Source: Arcobacteraceae bacterium
Lineage (GTDB): Bacteria; Campylobacterota; Campylobacteria; Campylobacterales; Arcobacteraceae
NCBI GenBank assembly: GCA_023229945.1
Contig: JALNYH010000011.1
Location: 1-58,750, forward strand
Direction: 5' to 3'
Length of the DNA stretch: 58,750 nt
How positions within the stretch are numbered: the stretch's first letter is position 1; each line of letters begins with the position of its first letter. This document shows, in pieces, positions 27,937 through 35,467 of this stretch. The position numbers were made by a program, and so were the translations under genes. Under the pieces are notes generated by a model. It was not told the origin of the DNA and ran no database searches. It saw only the letters and a program-made list of their open reading frames with translations.

Positions 27937-29325
27937 TTACATAATTCCTCTCATCATTCCATAAAAATAAATAGGCTCAAGCATATAAACTTTTAACATC
28001 CACCATATCCATCGCTCTTGAGTAGGGTCAAGTGGTACTATAGGTGTAGGTCTTCCTGTATAATCAAACTCTGCAAGCATTACTGTACCATATCCTGTAA
28101 TAATTGGGCATACAGTATATCCATCAAATTTTGCAATTGGTTCTTTGCCATCTATAACATCAAGTAAGTTTTGTACCAAAACAGGGGCTTGTTTTCTTAC
28201 ACTTCCACCTGTTTTACAAAATGGAGTACCCAAAGCATCGCCTAATGCAAATATATTTTTATAACTTTGATGCTGTAATGTATATTTATCAGCATTAATC
28301 ATCTTTAAATCAGCAGAACTTCCTTGATTATAAATAACTTTAGAACTTTTTAGGAAATCAGGCGCACTCATAGGTGGCGTCACATGCAAAAAATCATAAG
28401 GTTGTGTTATATATTCAATCTCTTTGATTATCTCATATTCTTCCAAAAGGTCATCCCATTCACCTTGCCTTTGTACTTCATATGCAAAAGTTGCTTCTTT
28501 TTTATACTTATCTACTTTGACCAAATCATGACCCATATTATATTTCATATCTCTAGCATGAAACTGTTCATAAATGGCTTTATCAAATTCTGGGACCGTA
28601 AACATACTCTTACTTGCTGGACAAAAAGTAAGCACTGCTTTATCTCTAGCTTTTTGTCTTCTTAAATAAGCATCTGTTAAATACATGATTTTCTTTGGTG
28701 CACCACCACATTTGATAGGGGTACTTGGATGTGAAAAATATGCATTGCCACCTGTTTTTGCAAACTCTTGTATCATAGCCCAAGTTTTTGTAGACCCTTC
28801 TAGTGTATATATAGAGTGGATTCCATCTTTCCCTATATCATCTTTTGCTAGCCCTTCTATTTTTCCCCAATCATATTGCATCCCAGGAGACAAAACTAGA
28901 TAATCATATTCAACTATTTCTCCATTATTTAACTCTATCTTTTGTATATCTGGATCTAAATTTTTTACACTTTGTTGTATCCACTTTGCTTTTGATGGGA
29001 TTAAACTTTCCTCATCAACTACAAGTTGTGAAGCTTTTTTAATACCTCCACCAACCAATGTTTGTCCAGCTTGGTAAATATGCTTGTCATTTGGTTCAAT
29101 AATAGTTATATTTGGATTTTTTATTGCTCTACAAAGTCTAGCAGCTACACATATTCCTCCAGCTCCTCCTCCAACAATAACTATTTTTGCATTATTTGCT
29201 TTTGAAGATACCGAAGCTTCTATTTGTGTGCTTGCTGAAGTTGTCGTAAGTAATCCCAATGCACCTAATTGTTTAATAGCATCTCGTCTTGATACTCCAA
29301 ATTGTTCTAAAATTACATCCTTCAT
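27937..29325 (-). CDS. sqr: sulfide:quinone oxidoreductase (SQR family)
   Basis: 462 residues from ATG 29325, which has AAGGAGA five bases upstream; the frame is open 12 codons further but without a ribosome site. An N-terminal SRRDAIKQLG segment resembles a twin-arginine signal. The FAD-binding IVIVGGGAGGICVA, the Cys in PIKCGGAPKK and the C-terminal Cys in GTPFCKTGGSVRKQAP fit the catalytic cysteines of SQR-type flavoproteins. The C-terminal CPIITGYG and AEFDY match mitochondrial-type (type II) SQR. It would oxidise sulfide and reduce quinone at the membrane. Confidence 0.85.
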   Translation of the reverse strand: MKDVILEQFGVSRRDAIKQLGALGLLTTTSASTQIEASVSSKANNAKIVIVGGGAGGICVAARLCRAIKNPNITIIEPNDKHIYQAGQTLVGGGIKKASQLVVDEESLIPSKAKWIQQSVKNLDPDIQKIELNNGEIVEYDYLVLSPGMQYDWGKIEGLAKDDIGKDGIHSIYTLEGSTKTWAMIQEFAKTGGNAYFSHPSTPIKCGGAPKKIMYLTDAYLRRQKARDKAVLTFCPASKSMFTVPEFDKAIYEQFHARDMKYNMGHDLVKVDKYKKEATFAYEVQRQGEWDDLLEEYEIIKEIEYITQPYDFLHVTPPMSAPDFLKSSKVIYNQGSSADLKMINADKYTLQHQSYKNIFALGDALGTPFCKTGGSVRKQAPVLVQNLLDVIDGKEPIAKFDGYTVCPIITGYGTVMLAEFDYTGRPTPIVPLDPTQERWIWWMLKVYMLEPIYFYGMMRGIM

Positions 29326-29487
29326 AATCTTCTCCTTTGTGAATGAGTATTCATTTATCATAATTATCCTATATTTTTCTTGAATATTGGATTAAAGAAT
29401 GATTATATTATGAAACTATTTTGTAATATGATTTAAGTAGGATGTGATTAGTAAGCTTACAATACAATAAAGAGAATTTGAGGGTAT

Positions 29488-29546
29488 AAATAGTAGTACT
29501 TTTATATCCATTTTAAACCCATATAGTTTATTTTGTACTACTATTT
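29488..29546. repeat. 12-bp inverted repeat downstream of ectC
   Basis: AAATAGTAGTAC (29488-29499) is repeated in perfect inversion as GTACTACTATTT (29535-29546), separated by 35 bases. It sits eight bases past the ectC stop, in the 229-base gap before sqr. It may end or stabilise the ect mRNA, or be an operator. The rest of the gap is AT-rich with no gene. Confidence 0.6.
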
Positions 29547-29554
29547 TGATAAAA

Positions 29555-29950
29555 TTATTCTGATAAGATTGGATAAACACCATTTTCATCGTGATTTTCA
29601 GTCCCTACAATAGGAGGATTAAAAACACAAATAAGTCTCATATCTTCACTTCCACCATAAAGATTATGGTCATCATGTTTATCAAGGGCATACATTACAC
29701 CATCAAATATATCATAAATTTTTCCAGAAGATAAATCTTCTATCTTCCCATTGCCTGATACACAATAGACTGCTTCAAAATGGTTTTGATAGTGAATATG
29801 TGTTTTTGTACCAGCTTTGATGATAGTTTCATGAAATGAAAAGCCCATATTGTCACTTTTTAAAAGCATTCTTCTACTTATCCACTGTCCATCTTTTGCG
29901 TGTACTTCTTTATCTGTGCCTATAATATCTTTTATATCTTTTACTATCAT
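29555..29950 (-). CDS. ectC: L-ectoine synthase
   Basis: 131 residues, normal for EctC. The cupin-type core (HIHYQNHFEAVYCVSGNGKIED) and the C-terminal RLICVFNPP...DENGVYP are characteristic. It cyclises N-gamma-acetyl-diaminobutyrate to ectoine, a compatible solute. The start overlaps the ectB stop by one base. No ectD or aspartokinase gene accompanies the operon here. Confidence 0.95.
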   Translation of the reverse strand: MIVKDIKDIIGTDKEVHAKDGQWISRRMLLKSDNMGFSFHETIIKAGTKTHIHYQNHFEAVYCVSGNGKIEDLSSGKIYDIFDGVMYALDKHDDHNLYGGSEDMRLICVFNPPIVGTENHDENGVYPILSE

Positions 29951-31227
29951 TAAAATTCCTTCGTTAGTCTTTCTTTTTTCTCTTTTATAACATCTTCCAT
30001 TGCAGATTCTAATATATCAAGACCAGCATTTAGAGTCTCCTCATCTATAGTAAGAGGTGGCAAAAATTTCACTACCTGCCCACTTGAACCACATGTTTCA
30101 ATCACAAGCCCATTTTCAAATGCTTTAGCTGAAATTTCACCTGCTACACTACTATCACTTTTGATTTCCAAACCATATACAAGCCCTCTTCCTCTTATAC
30201 TCATCTCATATTCAGGATATTTTGAGGCAATTTTTTCAAGTCTTTTTTTCAAAACTTCTTCTTTATATTTAATAGCATTTGCCAAATCATCATTATCCCA
30301 ATAATCAAGAAGATGAGTTGAAGCTACAAAAGCAAGATTATTACCCCTAAAAGTACCTGTATGCTCTCCTGGTTTCCATTGGTCAAGCTCTGGTTTAAGA
30401 AGTACCAATGCCATTGGAAGTCCTCCACCAATTGATTTACTAAGTGTTATAATATCTGGGTTAATCCCAGCAAACTCAAAAGAGAAAAATTCCCCAGTTC
30501 TTCCGTTACCTACTTGTATATCATCAATAATAAGTAAAATATCAAATTCTCTACAAAGAGCCTCTATCCCTTTAAGCCAATCTTTTGAAGCTACATTGAT
30601 ACCACCCTCACCTTGTACAGTTTCTAGTATTACAGCAGCTGGAAGGTCAAGTCCACTACTCCCATCTTCAAGATATTTTTTAAAAACCACTAATGAGTCC
30701 ATATCTTCACCAAAGTATCCATCAAACGGCATAAATGTCACATTTGATCTACTAATATGTGATTCATCTCTATAGAAGTTGTTTCCAGTAACTGCTAATG
30801 AGCCTTGCGAAAGCCCATGATAGCCATTTGTAAACGATACTATATTAGAACGCCCTTTTACCATTCTTGCAAGCTTTAGTGCAGTTTCTACTGCATTTGT
30901 ACCAGTTGGTCCAGTAAACTGAAGCTTATATTCTAAATTTCTTGGTTTTAGTATAGTCTCTATGAATTTCTCCATAAAAGCTTTTTTTGCAGTTGTAGCC
31001 ATATCCAAACCATGCACAAGCCCATCAATTTGTAGATACTCTATCATAGCATCTGTTGCTTTTTGATTATTGTGTCCATAATTAAGCGTTCCAGCACCTG
31101 CAAAAAAATCTATATACTCCGTGCCTTGTTCATCAGTCAATATAGCACCCTTTGCTGTAGCAAAAATTGTAGGGAAACTTCTAATATACCCTCTTACTAC
31201 CGATTCATAATTTTCAAATACTCTCAT
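29950..31227 (-). CDS. ectB: diaminobutyrate--2-oxoglutarate transaminase
   Basis: 425 residues, class III aminotransferase. The PLP lysine is in ITLSKSIGGGLPM; the substrate-family segment FFAGAGTLNYGHNN is typical of EctB. It converts aspartate semialdehyde to L-2,4-diaminobutyrate, the first step of ectoine synthesis. It starts one base after the ectA stop. Confidence 0.96.
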   Translation of the reverse strand: MRVFENYESVVRGYIRSFPTIFATAKGAILTDEQGTEYIDFFAGAGTLNYGHNNQKATDAMIEYLQIDGLVHGLDMATTAKKAFMEKFIETILKPRNLEYKLQFTGPTGTNAVETALKLARMVKGRSNIVSFTNGYHGLSQGSLAVTGNNFYRDESHISRSNVTFMPFDGYFGEDMDSLVVFKKYLEDGSSGLDLPAAVILETVQGEGGINVASKDWLKGIEALCREFDILLIIDDIQVGNGRTGEFFSFEFAGINPDIITLSKSIGGGLPMALVLLKPELDQWKPGEHTGTFRGNNLAFVASTHLLDYWDNDDLANAIKYKEEVLKKRLEKIASKYPEYEMSIRGRGLVYGLEIKSDSSVAGEISAKAFENGLVIETCGSSGQVVKFLPPLTIDEETLNAGLDILESAMEDVIKEKKERLTKEF

Positions 31228-31228
31228 C

Positions 31229-31732
31229 TTATAGTCCTTTTATAACATTTACTTTTGGTTTCATCATATATAGTAGCTCATCTTCGTGAGCATCATCAAA
31301 ATCCTCTTTTGTTGCAAATATACTTATCTCTTTGTCAAACTCAAATTCATTTGCAAACTTCTCAAATACTTTTTGTGAAGCTATATTTGATGGTGATATG
31401 GTTGTGTGGATATATTTTATGTTTGATAATTGTTTTTTGCCAAAAAGTTCTCTTAGCATTTTAAATGCGATATTTTGTCCTCTATAAGTAGAGTCAACCG
31501 CAACTTGCCACACAAAAAATATATTTTCATCTTTTGGATGAATAAAACCAGAAACAAATCCTATCACCTTATCATCAACCTTTGCAACTATGCAAGTATC
31601 ACTAAAATATGTTGTTTGTAAAAGATAGAGATACTGTGAGTTCAAATCAAGAGGTTTTGAGTTTTTTATCAGATTGTAGATGCCTTTTGCATCACCTTTG
31701 GTTGGATTTACTAAATTTATGTCTTCATTCAT
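31229..31732 (-). CDS. ectA: diaminobutyrate acetyltransferase
   Basis: 167 residues, GNAT fold with the acetyl-CoA loop region VAVDSTYRGQNIAFKML (about 87-103). It acetylates diaminobutyrate at the gamma nitrogen. It is the first gene of ectABC, with a GGAG-type ribosome site upstream, and is divergent from an HsrA-like regulator across a 222-base gap. Confidence 0.95.
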   Translation of the reverse strand: MNEDINLVNPTKGDAKGIYNLIKNSKPLDLNSQYLYLLQTTYFSDTCIVAKVDDKVIGFVSGFIHPKDENIFFVWQVAVDSTYRGQNIAFKMLRELFGKKQLSNIKYIHTTISPSNIASQKVFEKFANEFEFDKEISIFATKEDFDDAHEDELLYMMKPKVNVIKGL

Positions 31733-31784
31733 TTCTTCTCCTATTTAATCTTAAAAGAAGCTTAATCTAAGGCCTCTTTTTTTC

Positions 31785-31838
31785 ATTGTAACATATTAAT
31801 CTTATATAAAACTTAAATAGTATTACAAATTGTAACAT
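31785..31838. promoter_or_regulatory. candidate operator: two ATTGTAACAT boxes between ectA and the regulator
   Basis: ATTGTAACAT occurs at 31785-31794 and again at 31829-31838, 44 bases apart (about four helical turns). The second overlaps a palindrome TTACAA-A-TTGTAA (31823-31835). A third copy lies inverted at 32740-32749. A possible ectA -10 region (TATAAG on the minus strand) lies between the two boxes. That a regulator binds here is inference. Confidence 0.5.
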
Positions 31839-31954
31839 TTTTAAGATATACAGTTCATATTTATAGATAAAATTAATAATATTAATATTTTTTATAAGCT
31901 AGTTTTAAAGAAAATTGGATATAAATACAAAAATGATTTTAAGGTAAATAACTA

Positions 31955-32623
31955 ATGCGAATATTGTCAATCGGACTAACACAAAAAACTATAAACGACT
32001 TAAACAGAAAAAGTGACTATATTATTGATGAATGCATTGATATTGAAGATTCATATAACTATATGATATCAAGAGATTATGACCTATTTTTAATCCAATA
32101 TGAAGAGCCTCTTAGCTTGGATGAATATGAGAGATATGTTTCAAAAATGTCCAAAAAACTAAGAATTCCTTTTGTAATACTTTCTAAAGATAAAGCTAAA
32201 GACACAGAGATAAGATTTCTCAAATGTGGTGCTGATGACTTTATAAAAAAACCTTTTGACATAGATATAGTATTACTAAGAATTAAAACTAGACTAAAAC
32301 AACCTATAGATGATACTATCAGTATTGGAGCATTTACTATAGATAAGTTTTCTCAAAAAGTAAGATATAACAATAAAGAACTAGATATCAAAGGTAAACC
32401 TTTTAGTATTCTCTCATATCTTGCACTCAACCAAAATAGAGTTATATCAAAAGATACTATATTAAATGCTATCTGGGAAGAACCTGAATATGTGTCACCC
32501 AATGTTGTAGAAGTTTCAATCAACAACATCAGAGATAAGTTGGACAAAAAAATAGGAAAAAACTTTATAGAAACTATTAGAAGAAGAGGTTATAAGTTTT
32601 GTTATACCCCTTCAATACTATAA
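31955..32623 (+). CDS. HsrA-like orphan OmpR-family response regulator, no phosphoacceptor
   Basis: 222 residues: receiver-like domain (1-115) and winged-helix DNA-binding domain (125-218). The expected phosphorylated Asp is Gln48 (YDLFLIQYEEP) and the acidic pair near residue 8 is missing; the late Lys (FIKKPFD) remains. The C-terminal half (KGKPFSIL...LNAIWEEPEYVSPNVVEVSIN...RRRGYKFCY) is very close to Helicobacter HsrA/HP1043, an essential phosphorylation-independent regulator. It may be HsrA itself or a paralogue. It is divergent from ectABC. No sensor kinase is adjacent. Confidence 0.85.
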   Translation: MRILSIGLTQKTINDLNRKSDYIIDECIDIEDSYNYMISRDYDLFLIQYEEPLSLDEYERYVSKMSKKLRIPFVILSKDKAKDTEIRFLKCGADDFIKKPFDIDIVLLRIKTRLKQPIDDTISIGAFTIDKFSQKVRYNNKELDIKGKPFSILSYLALNQNRVISKDTILNAIWEEPEYVSPNVVEVSINNIRDKLDKKIGKNFIETIRRRGYKFCYTPSIL

Positions 32624-32739
32624 GAGTAGGACTTTTTCTTACTCTATAGGGATTCAACACATTTCTTCTTTATAAGCTAGTAACAAACTTACAATAAATA
32701 AGTCAGACACTAGAATAATCACCAAATAAAAAAATACCA

Positions 32740-32749
32740 ATGTTACAAT
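32740..32749. promoter_or_regulatory. third ATTGTAACAT box (inverted) upstream of pgk
   Basis: ATGTTACAAT, the exact reverse complement of the two boxes in the ectA/regulator gap. It lies 112 bases before pgk and 117 bases after the regulator gene, in a 228-base gap that also has a weak hairpin AGAGTA/TACTCT just past the regulator stop. Its role is unproven. Confidence 0.4.
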
Positions 32750-32821
32750 AAACTTGATAAACTAAAGATAGATATACTTTGGTTTATTTTGTAATCAATA
32801 TGTGATTTAAAGATTGTATAG

Positions 32822-32827
32822 TATAAT
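32822..32827 (+). promoter_or_regulatory. -10 box of pgk
   Basis: TATAAT 24 bases before the pgk ATG, with an AAAGGA ribosome site in between. Confidence 0.6.
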
Positions 32828-32851
32828 TCAGAAAAGACAAAGGATAAGTAG

Positions 32852-34060
32852 ATGTTAACCAATATTGAACAAATGCAAAAAGTAAAATCTTTAAAAGATG
32901 TAGAGATTAAAGACAAAAGAATTTTGATAAGAGTTGATTTTAATGTACCTATTGATTCACATCACAATATAACAGATGACAATCGTATCAAAGAAGCTTT
33001 GCATACTATCAATTACTGTATTGATCATAAAGCTAAAACAATTGTTTTGGTCACTCATTTAGGAAAACCAAAAAATGGTTATAATGAGGATTTGTCTTTG
33101 AAACATATTATAAAAAGATGTGAAAGATTACTTGATAAAGAAGTGACTTTGGTGGAAGACTTTTTAAGAGATAGAACAATAATAGACAATGCTCAAGATG
33201 GACAAATCTTTTTGCTTGAAAACATACGATTTTATGCAGGAGAAACAAAAAATGATGAAACTCTTTCAAAACAATTAGCATCTTTATGTGATGTGTTTGT
33301 TAATGATGCTTTTGGAACAAGTCATAGAGCACATAGTTCAACAGTAGGCATTACAAAATTTGTCCCTACAAAAGTAGCTGGATTTTTGCTCAAAAGAGAA
33401 ATTGATGCTTTTTCAAAAGCACTTTTTAAACCAGTAGAGCCAATTTGTTTAGTTATTGGTGGTGCGAAAGTCTCTTCAAAAATCACACTTTTGAATAATA
33501 TTATCCCAAAAGTAAATAAAATTATCATTGGTGGTGCAATGTCAAACACTTTCCTAAAAGCTTTAGGAAACAATATGCAAAACTCTTTAATTGAGGATGA
33601 ATATTTAGAAGAGGCTTTAAAAATACTTAAAACAGCCAAAGAAGCAAAAGTGAATATTTATTTACCTGTAGATGTGGTAATTACCAATGATATTCAACAC
33701 CCTATAGATATAAGAATTGTCCCTGTTCAAGATTTATTAGAGTCTTTTATGGCGGTTGATATAGGACCTGCTACTGTAAAACTTTTTGAAGAGGCTATTG
33801 GATTGTCAAATACAATCATCTGGAATGGACCTATGGGAATATTTGAAATAGATAGATTTAGCAAAGGTACATTTAGAATTGCACATGCTATAGCGGATAC
33901 TTATGCGTATAGTATTGTTGGTGGCGGAGATACTGCAAGTGCTGCAAACCTAGCAGGAGAAAGTGAAAATATAAGTTTCATTTCTACAGGTGGCGGAGCT
34001 AGTTTGGAACTTCTTGAAGGTAAAATGCTTCCAGGTTTTGAGAATTTAGAACAAATTTAA
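32852..34060 (+). CDS. pgk: phosphoglycerate kinase
   Basis: 402 residues, normal. RVDFNVPID, THLGKP, VNDAFGTSHRAHSS, IGGAKVSSKI, NGPMGIFE and the C-terminal GGGDTASA are all family motifs. It makes ATP from 1,3-bisphosphoglycerate in glycolysis and runs in reverse in gluconeogenesis or carbon fixation. It has no gap or tpiA beside it, unlike the usual cluster, so it is a single-gene unit here. Confidence 0.95.
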   Translation: MLTNIEQMQKVKSLKDVEIKDKRILIRVDFNVPIDSHHNITDDNRIKEALHTINYCIDHKAKTIVLVTHLGKPKNGYNEDLSLKHIIKRCERLLDKEVTLVEDFLRDRTIIDNAQDGQIFLLENIRFYAGETKNDETLSKQLASLCDVFVNDAFGTSHRAHSSTVGITKFVPTKVAGFLLKREIDAFSKALFKPVEPICLVIGGAKVSSKITLLNNIIPKVNKIIIGGAMSNTFLKALGNNMQNSLIEDEYLEEALKILKTAKEAKVNIYLPVDVVITNDIQHPIDIRIVPVQDLLESFMAVDIGPATVKLFEEAIGLSNTIIWNGPMGIFEIDRFSKGTFRIAHAIADTYAYSIVGGGDTASAANLAGESENISFISTGGGASLELLEGKMLPGFENLEQI

Positions 34061-34163
34061 CTAAACTCTTGATTTGATATAGAACAATCTTTAAAAGAGG
34101 AACTTGAAAGAGTAAAATAATCACCGATACATCAATTATAAAATATTTTTTTTATTCAATTTA

Positions 34164-34172
34164 TGTTAGAAT
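34164..34172 (+). promoter_or_regulatory. candidate extended -10 promoter of murA
   Basis: TG-T-TAGAAT at 34164-34172, an extended -10 type, 23 bases before the TTG start of murA, which has TAGGAAA as ribosome site. The rest of the 135-base gap after pgk is AT-rich with no gene. Confidence 0.4.
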
Positions 34173-34195
34173 AGAAAAAACTATTAGGAAAACTT

Positions 34196-35467
34196 TTGAA
34201 ATATTTAAAAATCAATCAGCTTAAAAAACCATTAAGTGGAAATATCGATATAGCAGGAGCAAAAAACGCAGCTCTTCCACTTTTGGCAGCTACAATTCTA
34301 GGAAGAAATGAAATGACTATATCAAATCTTCCAGATGTTGCTGATATAAAAACTTTATTAAAACTACTTGAAATGCTTGGTGCTCAATATTCTTTAGATA
34401 AAAATATTGCAAAGATTTCTACTATAAAACTAGATAAAACAACGGCAACTTACGATATAGTAAAAACAATGAGAGCTTCTATTTTGGTTTTAGGTCCATT
34501 ACTAGCTCGTTTTGGACATTGTGAAGTGTCACTTCCTGGAGGATGTGCCATAGGACAACGCCCAGTTGATTTACATCTAAAAGCACTAGAACTTATGGGT
34601 GCTCATATTGAAATCAGAGCTGGATATATATATGCCACAACTGACGGTCCATTAAAAGGTGCAAAAATTGTATTTGATAAAGTTACTGTAACAGGAACTG
34701 AAAATATTGTTATGGCTGCAGCTTTGGCTGATGGTGAAACAACTATTATAAATGCAGCAAAAGAGCCAGAAGTAGTGCAACTTTGTGAAGTACTAAGTAA
34801 TTCTGGTGTAGTAATAAAAGGAATTGGTACAGATAAACTAGTAATTACTGGAAGAAATAGAGAACTAATAGATATTCAAAACTTTAGTATTATTCCAGAT
34901 AGAATAGAAGCTGGTACTTATCTATGTGCAGGTGCTATAACAAACTCACAAATCACTATAAACAAAGTCATACCAGAACACCTAGAATCAATATTATACA
35001 AACTAAAAGAGATGGGATTTGGTATAGAAAAAACTCAATCAAGTGTCACAATCCTCCCTGCAAAGAAAATAAAACCAATAAATCTAATCACTACCGAATA
35101 CCCAGGCTTTCCAACAGATATGCAAGCACAATTTATGGCATTGGCTTTGATAGCTAATGGAACTAGTATAATTGATGAAAGATTATTTGAAAATCGTTTC
35201 ATGCATGTGAGTGAACTTCTTAGAATGGGTGCTGATATACATTTAAACGGCTCTATTGCCACCATAAACGGCGGAAAAGAACTTTTTGGTGCTGATGTAA
35301 TGGCTACAGACTTAAGAGCTAGCTCAGCCCTTGTTTTAGCTGGTTTGATAGCAAGTGGTGAAACAAATGTTCATAGAATTTACCACCTAGATAGAGGGTA
35401 TGAAGATTTAGAAGGTAAATTAAACGCTCTTGGAGCTGATATTACAAGATGTGATGAGAGTCTATAA
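34196..35467 (+). CDS. murA: UDP-N-acetylglucosamine 1-carboxyvinyltransferase
   Basis: 423 residues. The active-site Cys loop PGGCAIGQRPVDLH (about 115-128) and the substrate Lys-Asn in GAKNAALPLLAA are present, so the enzyme has the fosfomycin-sensitive Cys form. It commits UDP-GlcNAc to peptidoglycan synthesis. The start is TTG, supported by TAGGAAA. The stop overlaps the next start by one base. Confidence 0.96.
   Translation: MKYLKINQLKKPLSGNIDIAGAKNAALPLLAATILGRNEMTISNLPDVADIKTLLKLLEMLGAQYSLDKNIAKISTIKLDKTTATYDIVKTMRASILVLGPLLARFGHCEVSLPGGCAIGQRPVDLHLKALELMGAHIEIRAGYIYATTDGPLKGAKIVFDKVTVTGTENIVMAAALADGETTIINAAKEPEVVQLCEVLSNSGVVIKGIGTDKLVITGRNRELIDIQNFSIIPDRIEAGTYLCAGAITNSQITINKVIPEHLESILYKLKEMGFGIEKTQSSVTILPAKKIKPINLITTEYPGFPTDMQAQFMALALIANGTSIIDERLFENRFMHVSELLRMGADIHLNGSIATINGGKELFGADVMATDLRASSALVLAGLIASGETNVHRIYHLDRGYEDLEGKLNALGADITRCDESL

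Noticed and set aside
28384..29383. Chain of open frames on the + strand opposite sqr
   Set aside because: They are antisense shadows of a well-supported gene, without ribosome sites and with atypical composition.
34075..34120. Possible gene remnant between pgk and murA
   Set aside because: The stretch reads in-frame for about ten codons only and I see no similarity to a neighbour.
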